Shown here: in pieces, positions 1 through 5,152 of the stretch | Position numbering within the stretch: the stretch's first letter is position 1 | Layout: each line of letters begins with the position of its first letter | Origin: Chlamydiota bacterium | Lineage (GTDB): Bacteria; Chlamydiota; Chlamydiia; Chlamydiales; Waddliaceae | Direction: 5' to 3' | Length of the DNA stretch: 5,152 bases | Assembly (NCBI GenBank): GCA_011065005.1 | Contig: JAAKFP010000205.1 | Coordinates: forward strand, 1-5,152 | Notes under the pieces: generated by a model | What the model saw: the letters and a program-made list of their open reading frames with translations, nothing else | Told to the model about the DNA's origin: nothing | Database searches by the model: none | Made by a program: the position numbers and the translations under genes

Positions 1-147
1 CGCGGTTATCCTGGAAGATATTACGGTTATCCACGCCATTACAGACGTGGATATTATGGTTCAAGATATCGTCACCATGGCTATTACAATCCCGACTATT
101 ATTATTATGGCAGACCTGGAGGAGTCCACTTCTACTGGAGGAGCTAA
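1..147 (+). CDS. Tyrosine/arginine/glycine-rich protein of unknown function, 3' end only
   Basis: Frame 1 is open from the window edge to a TAA at 145-147 and gives the last 48 residues of a protein whose start lies outside the window. The composition is extreme: about 15 Tyr, 9 Gly, 9 Arg, 4 His and 4 Pro, with no Lys, arranged in loose RYYGYPRHY-like and YYYY stretches and ending in GGVHFYWRS. This fragment contains no membrane segment or catalytic motif. Low-complexity Tyr/Gly/Arg-rich tails occur in small secreted or envelope-associated proteins and in some RNA-binding proteins, but nothing here decides between these. A strong terminator 31 bases after the stop supports this being a real gene that ends here. 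It converges on the permease gene. I do not recognise the family; the reading frame itself is fairly secure. Confidence 0.62.
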   Translation, partial: RGYPGRYYGYPRHYRRGYYGSRYRHHGYYNPDYYYYGRPGGVHFYWRS

Positions 148-178
148 TTCTCTAATTGTACCGATCGAGCGTTAGACT

Positions 179-214
179 AAGAGTGTAGTGACTACTCGCT
201 GCACTCTTTTTTTT
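179..214 (+). terminator. Rho-independent terminator of the partial left-edge gene
   Basis: A 10-bp stem (179-188 AAGAGTGTAG with 199-208 CTGCACTCTT, one G-T wobble) encloses a 10-base loop. An uninterrupted run of eight T (207-214) overlaps the last two stem bases. It begins 31 bases after the plus-strand stop codon, the usual geometry of an intrinsic terminator. The opposite strand has A-rich sequence before the stem and no T-run after it, so it should act mainly on plus-strand transcription. Confidence 0.85.
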
Positions 215-236
215 GTCTGTCTTACTGTAGAATATT

Positions 237-302
237 TAAACGCAAAGACGCAAAGATTAAAAATATTTTTTTTATCTTTGCGCCTTTGCGTTTATTTTTT
301 TT
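237..302. repeat. Long inverted-repeat hairpin made of CGCAAAGA units, terminator-like
   Basis: The left arm at 238-257 holds two perfect tandem copies of CGCAAAGA (241-248 and 249-256). The right arm at 274-293 is their inverted copy with one A-C mismatch. The stem can continue at both ends (237 with 294, and 259-263 with 268-272), leaving a 4-base loop. Eight T follow at 295-302 on the plus strand. The last of these is the first base of the TCA that encodes the permease stop codon on the other strand. It sits between two convergent genes, so it could be a second plus-strand terminator and the 3' end structure of the permease mRNA. On the minus strand the sequence after the stem is only TTTAAATATT, so termination in that direction is less certain. 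CGCAAAG-type repeats occur between genes in many bacteria, to my recollection. Confidence 0.8.
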
Positions 303-1486
303 CAAGAGAGGAAGAGGTGTTTTATTTCGAAGCAGACGACAAAGAGAACAAATGCGACGAGAAGGGCAAGCAGCGTCTTCCCCCCCGGCAGAGATATACT
401 GGAAGGCAACTTTAGGTGGTAGCGTCCCGACCAGACCATGAGAACAGGCAGCAATCCCAGCAACAGCGCGCATCCAAAGCCGCCTGCAACATCAAGAGCG
501 ACAAGAAAGACATTGGGGTTTACACATGCTAAAATCAACGGAGGAACAAATACCAAAAAAGAAAGTAAAAGTTTTCCTCTGTTATTTTTCTTGATTTTGA
601 GACCATCGGCCATGAAGTCGAGAAGACCTAGCGTTACTCCAAAAAAAGAGGTTGTCAAGGCAAAGAAAGCAAAGTATTGACCTAGGATATAGACTCTTGG
701 ATTATTGATGAAACTTTTCAGGGGTTGGATGGCGTTGTCACCATTGTGAAGGGCTTGTGATAATCCCCCTTCCCCATATGTGGGAACGATACCTAAAATG
801 AGCCACTCCCAAATAACATATGTAATCAGGGGAATAAAGCTACCGATCAATATGGCGAGGGCGGTTTTCTTGACATCTTTTTGCATATAGCTGGAAAGTG
901 TGGGAATGATTCCTTGAAATCCAAAGGAGGTGAAAGCTACAGGCAAAGCAAACAGAGATAGAGACCAATCTCTCTCGGTTAAAAATTCCGTTTTCACGAA
1001 AGGGTACCCTAATATAATAAAAGCTATGTAAGACAAACCTAGTCCGAGCATCAGAAAGAGATTCAATCTTCCAACAACCCTTGTTCCAGCAAAAACGAAG
1101 GGAGCGAAGATCATCACAAAAACAGCGGATCCAGCCCATTGAGGAATGGGAAGCACCTGAGTCACGAGATTGCCACATCCAACGACATAGGCCAATGTTA
1201 AGCAGTAAAAGAGAAAAAGATAAACGACCCACGCCGCCATTTTTCCTTTTTTGCCGAGGGTTTTTTCTGCCATGGAAACGATGTTGGATTCCCCTTCCAT
1301 CCAGTGGCAAACTTCTAAAAATAGGAGCCCTGTGCTCGCCATAAACAGCCAGCAAAAGAAATAGATGACGAGGGAGGGTACGAATCCTCCTAAACTGGTT
1401 AGAACCGGCAGCGCCAGCATGCCGCCACCAATACATGTGCCGGCTACCAACAACGAACCACCTAGTAAAGTACCACCTTTTGCCAT
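302..1486 (-). CDS. tyrP: Aromatic amino acid permease, TyrP-like (HAAAP family)
   Basis: This 394-residue integral membrane protein most resembles the hydroxy/aromatic amino acid permeases (TyrP, Mtr, TnaB), which import tyrosine or tryptophan by proton symport across the inner membrane. The N-terminus carries the family signature VAGTCIGGGMLALP at about residues 14-27, which forms the broken first helix. By eye there are about 11 hydrophobic segments, near residues 7-29, 34-58, 83-104, 118-137, 140-163, 177-195, 209-232, 265-290, 304-324, 327-350 and 369-386. Length and topology fit the family. The ATG at 1484-1486 places the signature at the expected distance, although the ribosome binding site is weak (GAG about 11 bases upstream). 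It lies 83 bases downstream of glmS with its own promoter-like signal. A tyrP-like gene after glmS is also the arrangement I recall in Chlamydia. Family assignment is secure, but tyrosine versus tryptophan preference cannot be read from sequence alone. Confidence 0.9.
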   Translation of the reverse strand: MAKGGTLLGGSLLVAGTCIGGGMLALPVLTSLGGFVPSLVIYFFCWLFMASTGLLFLEVCHWMEGESNIVSMAEKTLGKKGKMAAWVVYLFLFYCLTLAYVVGCGNLVTQVLPIPQWAGSAVFVMIFAPFVFAGTRVVGRLNLFLMLGLGLSYIAFIILGYPFVKTEFLTERDWSLSLFALPVAFTSFGFQGIIPTLSSYMQKDVKKTALAILIGSFIPLITYVIWEWLILGIVPTYGEGGLSQALHNGDNAIQPLKSFINNPRVYILGQYFAFFALTTSFFGVTLGLLDFMADGLKIKKNNRGKLLLSFLVFVPPLILACVNPNVFLVALDVAGGFGCALLLGLLPVLMVWSGRYHLKLPSSISLPGGKTLLALLVAFVLFVVCFEIKHLFLS

Positions 1487-1524
1487 ATCTGATATCTCGA
1501 TAAGTTTCTTATTCTAAAAGGATT

Positions 1525-1533
1525 ATTATATCA
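1525..1533 (-). promoter_or_regulatory. Extended -10 promoter element for the tyrP-like gene
   Basis: On the minus strand this reads TGATATAAT, a perfect TATAAT preceded by the TGn extension. It lies 38 bases before the permease ATG. No good -35 hexamer occurs 16-18 bases upstream, which fits an extended -10 promoter that does not need one. It suggests the permease can be transcribed independently of glmM-glmS. The region is AT-rich, so a chance match is possible. Confidence 0.55.
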
Positions 1534-1534
1534 T

Positions 1535-1548
1535 ATCTTTGTAAAGAT
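1535..1548. promoter_or_regulatory. Short palindrome at the tyrP promoter, possible operator
   Basis: ATCTTT at 1535-1540 and AAAGAT at 1543-1548 form a perfect inverted repeat around a central GT. It lies just upstream of the extended -10 element, where a repressor or activator could contact polymerase. It does not match the TyrR box (TGTAAA-N6-TTTACA). It is not followed by a T-run in the direction of glmS transcription, so it does not look like the glmS terminator. The regulatory role is inference. Confidence 0.35.
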
Positions 1549-1569
1549 CTTATTAAGCACCCCTAAAAA

Positions 1570-3396
1570 CTACTCTACCGTCACAGATTTGGCAAGATTT
1601 CGTGGCTGGTCGATATCCTCTCCCCGTTCATACGCCACATAATAGGCAAAAAGCTGCGCAGCTACTGTGCTCGGAATCGCAGCGAGTTCATCAAGGGTTC
1701 GAGGTACCCAGATGATCTCATCCGCGATATTTTCGATCCCTTTATCCCCAATTTCAGCAATAGCGATCACTTTTCCGTTGCGAGCCTTCACTTCCATAAG
1801 ATTGCTTAGCAACTTGTCATAGGTGGTTTTGTTCGCACAAAAAGCCACAGTTGGACACTCTTCGTTGATCAAAGCAATAGGTCCATGCTTCATCTCACCG
1901 GCAGGATAGCCATTGGCATTAATGTAGGAGATCTCTTTTAATTTTAGTGCCCCCTCAAGAGCTGTTGGGTACATATACCCACGCCCAAGAAAGAAGAAAT
2001 TCTGATATTTCGCATACCTCTTTGCAATCTCATGGATGTATTCCGCCTGTTCCAAAACTTTTTGGATCTGCTCAGGAAGGGCCTTGAGCGCCTGCAAGAA
2101 ATCCTGTCCCTCCTTCTTCCCCATGTGTCGCATCCTGGCAAGAAGCATCGAAAAAAGAGCCAAAACAATAACTTGAGAGGTGAACGCTTTCGTCGAACAC
2201 ACCCCAATCTCCGGGCCGGCGCGTAAAAATATTGTACAGTCCGCTTCTCTTGCTAAAGTGGAGTTATGCACATTGCAGATTCCCATCACCTTTGCCCCTT
2301 TTGCTTTAAGCTCCCGAACCGCCGCTAAGGTGTCAGCAGTTTCCCCTGACTGGCTGACAGCTATTACAAAAGTGCCTTGAGGAACAATTGGATTTTTGTA
2401 GCGAAATTCCGATGAGATCTCCACCTGCACAGGAATACGAGCCATCTCTTCTATCAAGTACGCAGCAACATAGCCTGCATGCCAAGAGGTCCCACAGGCA
2501 AGAATCAATATTCGTTCGACAGACAGGAGTTCATTTACATCGAAGGTAAGCTCTTCAAAGATCGCTGTGCCATAGTCTTCAAGATAGCGAGAGAGGAGTG
2601 CACTACGAATCGACTGCGGCTGTTCGTTGATCTCTTTGAGGGTGTAGTGCTCATATCCCTCTTTTGAGATCTCTTCCATGCCAATGGATAGCTTCTCTGT
2701 CTCCTTAGAAATCTGTTCCATCGAAGAGTCAAAAACCTCCAACTTGTCTGCTTTGACAACAGCGATTTCGGCATTTGAAAGGAAGACAACTTCTCGGGTG
2801 TGCGCAGCAAAGGCATGAGAATCCGAAGAGATAAATGCCTCATTGGTGCCGATTCCGATGACGAGTGATGAGTCATGGGCTGCAGCGATGATCTGGTCCG
2901 GAAAATCTCGGTGAACCAAGGAGACGGCGAAGGAACCCTCCAGCATAGGAACCGCCATCTGCACGGCTTTGAGTATGTCCCCTTCGTAGAGACTGCCAAT
3001 CAGTTTGGCAATCACTTCTGAATCTGTCTCTGTAGTAAATTCTATCCCCTGTTCTTGCATTTTTTTTCTGAGAACCTCGTAGTTCTCAATGATGCCATTA
3101 TGAACGACTGCTAAAGCACCAGAAGCGTCAAAGTGGGGATGGGCATTAATTTTACTGGGTTTGCCATGTGTTGCCCAACGGGTGTGAGCAATCGCAACAT
3201 CGAGCTGGATGCCAGCTTCTTCCACTTCCTTTTCGAGAACAGAAACTTTTCCAACTTCTTTACAATACAGAAGCTTTCCATCCTTCACTCCTGCTATACC
3301 TGCCGAGTCATAACCCCGATATTCTAGCCGTTTCAAGCCTTGTATTACTATGTCAACGGAATTACGTTTTCCAATGTATCCGAAAATTCCACACAT
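1570..3396 (-). CDS. glmS: Glutamine--fructose-6-phosphate aminotransferase (isomerizing), GlmS
   Basis: This 608-residue cytoplasmic enzyme makes glucosamine-6-phosphate and glutamate from fructose-6-phosphate and glutamine, the first committed step to UDP-GlcNAc. Residues 1 to about 220 are the class II glutamine amidotransferase domain. It has the catalytic Cys2 exposed after Met removal (MCGIFGYIG), the glutamine-site residues in HTRWATHG (71-78), HNGIIENYE from 99, and TDSEVI from 124. Two SIS sugar-isomerase domains follow: ACGTSWHAG from 300, SQSGETADT (348-356) and CSTKAFTSQ (400-408), then LGRGYMYP from 470. The isomerase residues E481, K485, E488, H504 and K603 of the C-terminal LAKSVTVE tail are all present. 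Length matches E. coli GlmS almost exactly, so the gene is complete. Its start is 2 bases after the glmM stop, and GGAG inside the glmM 3' end serves as ribosome binding site. There is no room for a glmS ribozyme leader. Confidence 0.97.
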   Translation of the reverse strand: MCGIFGYIGKRNSVDIVIQGLKRLEYRGYDSAGIAGVKDGKLLYCKEVGKVSVLEKEVEEAGIQLDVAIAHTRWATHGKPSKINAHPHFDASGALAVVHNGIIENYEVLRKKMQEQGIEFTTETDSEVIAKLIGSLYEGDILKAVQMAVPMLEGSFAVSLVHRDFPDQIIAAAHDSSLVIGIGTNEAFISSDSHAFAAHTREVVFLSNAEIAVVKADKLEVFDSSMEQISKETEKLSIGMEEISKEGYEHYTLKEINEQPQSIRSALLSRYLEDYGTAIFEELTFDVNELLSVERILILACGTSWHAGYVAAYLIEEMARIPVQVEISSEFRYKNPIVPQGTFVIAVSQSGETADTLAAVRELKAKGAKVMGICNVHNSTLAREADCTIFLRAGPEIGVCSTKAFTSQVIVLALFSMLLARMRHMGKKEGQDFLQALKALPEQIQKVLEQAEYIHEIAKRYAKYQNFFFLGRGYMYPTALEGALKLKEISYINANGYPAGEMKHGPIALINEECPTVAFCANKTTYDKLLSNLMEVKARNGKVIAIAEIGDKGIENIADEIIWVPRTLDELAAIPSTVAAQLFAYYVAYERGEDIDQPRNLAKSVTVE

Positions 3397-3398
3397 AT

Positions 3399-4802
3399 CT
3401 ATGCAGCTCCAACGGCTTCTTTTAATGGTTTGGCAATGGTTTCAGCAAGCTCACTCACCTGTTTTTGGTTCTTCCCTTCAACCATCACCCGATAGAGATT
3501 TTCTGTGCCAGAGCTGCGTACCAATACTCTGCCGGAATCCCCCAAAATACTTTCTACACTCTTGATCGCTTCCTGAACTTTGGGAAGACTTTCCAATGGA
3601 GGCTTTGAGGCCACTTTGACATTGACACAAGCTTGAGGGTAGTGTTCATATTTTGCAACGAGATCAGAAAGCTTAGAATCTGTCTCAATCATAACCCTAA
3701 GGACCTGTAACGCTGAAACCAATCCATCACCTGTAGTGTTATGATCCAAGAAGATGAGATGTCCACTCTGCTCTCCTCCAAGGTTTGCGTTATGCTCTCG
3801 CATCTCTTTAATCACATAGCGGTCACCAACTTTAGCAGTAATCACCTCTATTCCCATCTTTTCCAAAGCTTTGGTGATTCCTAAATTTGTCATCACTGTA
3901 GCGACGACCCTGTTATTTTCAAGGACAGAACGCCTCTTCATATCCTCTGCACAAATAGCAAGAATATCATCGCCATTTACGATCTGCGCATTCTCGTCTA
4001 CCATAATCACGCGGTCCGCATCTCCGTCCAAAGCAATACCAACATCAGCTTTGTGGTCGATCACCGCTTTTTGCACAACCTCGGGGTGTAGCGAGCCACA
4101 ACCATCATTTATATTGAGGCCATCAGGTTCCACTCCATAGGAAAAAACCTCGGCATCTAACTCCCGAAATACTAACGGAGCTACACGGTAGCCAGCACCG
4201 TTTGCACAATCAAGAGCAATTTTGAGATTTTTCAGAGAAAAGCGTCGAGGGAAAGTCGCTTTAACAAACTCGATGTAACGACCGTCAGCATCTACAACCT
4301 TCGTGTTCTTTCCGATATCCCAATCGGCAGGAAGGCTATCGGCGAAATTGTTTTTCGCGATCAATGCTTCCATCTCTTTTTCCCATTCCTCAGAGAGTTT
4401 ATAACCCTCGGATGAAAAGAACTTAATCCCATTATCGCGGTAGGGGTTATGTGAAGCAGAGATCACAATACCGGCATCAGCACGATACGCTCTAGTGATG
4501 AAAGCAACACCAGGCGTAGGGAGAGGTCCTACCATCAAGGTGTCTATTCCCATGCTACACAATCCGGCGATCAAAGCATTTTCAAACATGTAACAGGAAA
4601 GACGAGTATCTTTACCAATAACAACGCGATGTTTTCCATCATGACGCCGGAACAACTTCCCTGCGGCTCTTCCCAGCGCTAATGCCGTTTCGACGCTCAT
4701 GGGAGGGATATTCGCCCGACCTCGAACGCCATCTGTTCCAAAAACCTTAGGAATTTTTCCCTGAGGCGTCGCTTCCTTTGATCCTGCGGTATTGATAGTC
4801 AT
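3399..4802 (-). CDS. glmM: Phosphoglucosamine mutase, GlmM
   Basis: This 467-residue cytoplasmic alpha-D-phosphohexomutase interconverts glucosamine-6-phosphate and glucosamine-1-phosphate, the step after GlmS. FGTDGVRGRAN near residue 21 is the conserved N-terminal substrate loop. VISASHNP holds the phosphoserine at S117, equivalent to S102 of E. coli GlmM. DGDADR at 259-264 is the magnesium-binding loop, GEQSGH from 343 is the sugar-specificity loop, and RSSGTENLYRVMVEG from 429 is the phosphate-binding loop. All active-site elements are intact. The protein starts about 15 residues earlier than E. coli GlmM; the extension (MTINTAGSKEATPQG) is polar and has no signal-peptide character. No ATG lies nearer the conserved domain, and a good ribosome binding site fits the ATG at 4800-4802. 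RSSGTEN in place of the more common SGTEP is a modest family variant. It is the promoter-proximal gene of a two-gene operon with glmS. Confidence 0.96.
   Translation of the reverse strand: MTINTAGSKEATPQGKIPKVFGTDGVRGRANIPPMSVETALALGRAAGKLFRRHDGKHRVVIGKDTRLSCYMFENALIAGLCSMGIDTLMVGPLPTPGVAFITRAYRADAGIVISASHNPYRDNGIKFFSSEGYKLSEEWEKEMEALIAKNNFADSLPADWDIGKNTKVVDADGRYIEFVKATFPRRFSLKNLKIALDCANGAGYRVAPLVFRELDAEVFSYGVEPDGLNINDGCGSLHPEVVQKAVIDHKADVGIALDGDADRVIMVDENAQIVNGDDILAICAEDMKRRSVLENNRVVATVMTNLGITKALEKMGIEVITAKVGDRYVIKEMREHNANLGGEQSGHLIFLDHNTTGDGLVSALQVLRVMIETDSKLSDLVAKYEHYPQACVNVKVASKPPLESLPKVQEAIKSVESILGDSGRVLVRSSGTENLYRVMVEGKNQKQVSELAETIAKPLKEAVGAA
3407..3410 (-). promoter_or_regulatory. Ribosome binding site of glmS inside the end of glmM
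   Basis: Read on the minus strand, GGAG lies 10 bases before the glmS ATG and within the last codons of glmM (the Gly-Ala region). The stop-to-start spacing is only 2 bases (TAG-AT-ATG), so ribosomes ending glmM cover this site. This favours translational coupling of the two enzymes. Confidence 0.6.
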
Positions 4803-4809
4803 CTTTTCG

Positions 4810-4816
4810 TCACCCC
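4810..4816 (-). promoter_or_regulatory. Ribosome binding site of glmM
   Basis: The minus strand reads GGGGTGA, one mismatch from the Shine-Dalgarno stretch GGAGGTGA, 7 bases before the ATG at 4800-4802. It supports that start, and therefore the roughly 15-residue N-terminal extension of GlmM. Confidence 0.65.
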
Positions 4817-4835
4817 GTTAGCATAAACGGCTACT

Positions 4836-4871
4836 AAGTTACTCTATAAGTAAACTATTATCAAGGGGAAA
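4836..4871 (-). promoter_or_regulatory. Weak candidate sigma70-type promoter for glmM-glmS
   Basis: Two overlapping readings are possible on the minus strand. One is TTGATA (4859-4864) with a 17-base spacer and TAACTT (4836-4841). The other is TTTCCC (4866-4871) with a 17-base spacer and TATAGA (4843-4848). Both are imperfect. They lie 34 or more bases upstream of the start codon in an AT-rich stretch, which is a reasonable position. Either or neither may be used, because transcription could also enter from outside the window. Confidence 0.3.
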
Positions 4872-4881
4872 TGAGGTGGAA

Positions 4882-4895
4882 AACGCATAGGCGTT
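4882..4895. repeat. Small inverted repeat AACGC-N4-GCGTT
   Basis: A perfect 5-bp inverted repeat with a 4-base spacer lies 80 bases upstream of the glmM start. It shares the word ACGCAT with two tandem copies at 4942-4953. It is too short to assign as an operator; it may belong to the surrounding repeat sequence. Confidence 0.35.
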
Positions 4896-4915
4896 CAGCC
4901 CCCTGCTTAATAAAC

Positions 4916-4942
4916 CGCGAAGATCGCGAAGAAAGCGAAGGA
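4916..4942 (+). repeat. Three tandem 9-bp units of CGCGAAGAN type
   Basis: The units are CGCGAAGAT (4916-4924), CGCGAAGAA (4925-4933) and AGCGAAGGA (4934-4942), followed by CGC. The core CGCGAAGA differs by one base from the CGCAAAGA units of the hairpin at 237-302. The two intergenic regions of this window therefore appear to carry members of one loose repeat family. No inverted copy is present nearby, unlike at the left-hand site. Confidence 0.6.
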
Positions 4943-5050
4943 CGCATACGCATCAACCTAAGCACATACACTTGTTTTTAACGTAATCGCAGTAATGATG
5001 TTTGAACTTGGTATTTGATTCAAGAAAATACTTGAGTTGTGGGCTTTAAG

Positions 5051-5068
5051 GGTTCCCGTTAGGGGACC
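5051..5068. repeat. Short stable hairpin GGTTCCC-GTTA-GGGGACC
   Basis: Seven paired positions (one T-G wobble if transcribed from the plus strand) enclose a 4-base loop. An outer ACTTG (5030-5034) can pair with CAAGT (5068-5072), competing for the final C of the hairpin. It lies directly before the GC-rich stem at 5080-5131, so the two could form consecutive stems of one transcript. Confidence 0.45.
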
Positions 5069-5079
5069 AAGTGAGCTAG

Positions 5080-5131
5080 CCCCGTCCTAGTGCGAGGGAG
5101 CTTGCGACCGAGACACGTAGGGCGGGGTTTT
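5080..5131 (+). terminator. GC-rich stem followed by TTTT, terminator-like, plus-strand direction
   Basis: CCCCGTCCTA (5080-5089) pairs with TAGGGCGGGG (5118-5127) over 10 bp with one T-G wobble. GTG (5090-5092) can extend it with CAC (5114-5116), leaving one bulged G. TTTT follows at 5128-5131. On the minus strand no T-run follows the stem. As a terminator the loop is long and the T-run short, and no plus-strand gene is visible in front of it. It may end a small RNA or simply be part of a dispersed palindromic repeat. Confidence 0.4.
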
Positions 5132-5152
5132 GGATCGATATGATATCTCGTC

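Larger units (their letters stand above)
4803..5152. other. 350-base region without a recognisable gene upstream of glmM
   Basis: No convincing protein-coding frame starts and ends here on either strand, and I see no tRNA or rRNA fold. Moving away from glmM it contains the ribosome binding site and promoter candidates, a small inverted repeat (4882-4895), a 9-bp tandem repeat (4916-4942), an AT-rich stretch (about 4955-5040) with short complementary words such as TTGAA/TTCAA at 5002-5006 and 5019-5023, then a hairpin (5051-5068) and a GC-rich terminator-like stem (5080-5131). The density of inverted and direct repeats suggests dispersed repeat sequence or a non-coding RNA rather than a decayed gene. 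Minus-strand frames are open at the right edge, but they stop within the GC-rich stem or the hairpin just beyond it and show no recognisable protein. Confidence 0.5.

Noticed and set aside
188..415. Plus-strand open frame of 75 codons
   Set aside because: It starts inside the terminator loop region, runs through the CGCAAAGA hairpin and overlaps the end of the permease gene antisense; no ribosome binding site or recognisable protein.
840..1436. Minus-strand open frame of 198 codons inside the permease gene
   Set aside because: It is a shifted frame of the permease, whose own frame gives a full family-length protein with the GTxIGxGML signature.
1487..1500. Shared word GATATCTCG near the tyrP start and at the right window edge (5142-5150)
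   Set aside because: A 9-base match with no extended similarity on either side is expected by chance at this window size.
1535..1569. Intrinsic terminator for glmM-glmS in the glmS-tyrP gap
   Set aside because: The palindrome has only a 6-bp AT-rich stem and no T-run after it in the minus-strand direction; the T-rich stretch precedes it.
2535..2999. Minus-strand open frame of 154 codons inside glmS
   Set aside because: It lies wholly in a shifted frame of glmS, which is intact with all catalytic residues; the Ser/Arg-rich translation is typical of an out-of-frame shadow.
3397..3398. Possible glmS ribozyme upstream of glmS
   Set aside because: Only 2 bases separate glmM and glmS, and the preceding sequence is glmM coding sequence with no ribozyme core.
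3871..4140. Plus-strand open frame of 89 codons antisense to glmM
   Set aside because: The protein looks like an antisense shadow of low information, while glmM on the other strand is complete and conserved.
4916..4942. CRISPR array
   Set aside because: The units are 9 bp, contiguous and without spacers, so this is a simple tandem repeat.
5051..5131. tRNA gene or tRNA-like fold
   Set aside because: No cloverleaf can be drawn: there is no GGTTCRA T-arm, no matching acceptor stem and no CCA end, only separate hairpins.

Overview
The window reads as chromosomal DNA from a bacterium of the phylum Chlamydiota, most likely an environmental, chlamydia-like organism (Waddlia/Parachlamydia relatives) rather than Chlamydia itself. 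This is inference. The minus-strand order glmM - glmS - tyrP matches the order I recall from Chlamydia trachomatis (CT815-CT816-CT817). Moderate GC content and repeat-containing intergenic DNA favour an environmental lineage. No rRNA or other phylogenetic marker is present, so the genus cannot be fixed from this window.

Layout, left to right: (1) positions 1-147, the 3' end of a plus-strand gene for a very tyrosine-, arginine- and glycine-rich protein, followed by a clear rho-independent terminator at 179-214. (2) A long hairpin at 237-302 built from a CGCAAAGA tandem and its inverted copy; its T-run reaches the stop codon of the next gene. (3) tyrP-like aromatic amino acid permease, minus strand, 302-1486. 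(4) An 83-base gap with an extended -10 promoter and a short palindrome. (5) glmS, minus strand, 1570-3396. (6) glmM, minus strand, 3399-4802, with its stop codon 2 bases before the glmS start. (7) A 350-base region without a gene (4803-5152), holding the glmM ribosome binding site and a weak promoter candidate, a 9-bp tandem repeat related to the left-hand hairpin, and a GC-rich terminator-like structure facing the plus strand.

GlmS makes glucosamine-6-phosphate from fructose-6-phosphate and glutamine, and GlmM converts it to glucosamine-1-phosphate. These are the committed steps toward UDP-GlcNAc, which feeds lipid A and peptidoglycan synthesis; GlmU, which finishes the pathway, is not in the window. 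The tight glmM-glmS junction implies co-transcription and translational coupling. The permease downstream has its own promoter-like signal and is functionally separate: it imports aromatic amino acids.

The coding part is ordinary housekeeping sequence with intact catalytic residues, and I found no evidence of a new enzyme system or defence locus. The parts worth a second look are the intergenic repeats, the plus-strand terminator-like structure at 5080-5131 with no visible gene in front of it, the palindrome at the tyrP promoter, and the unusual composition of the partial protein at the left edge.
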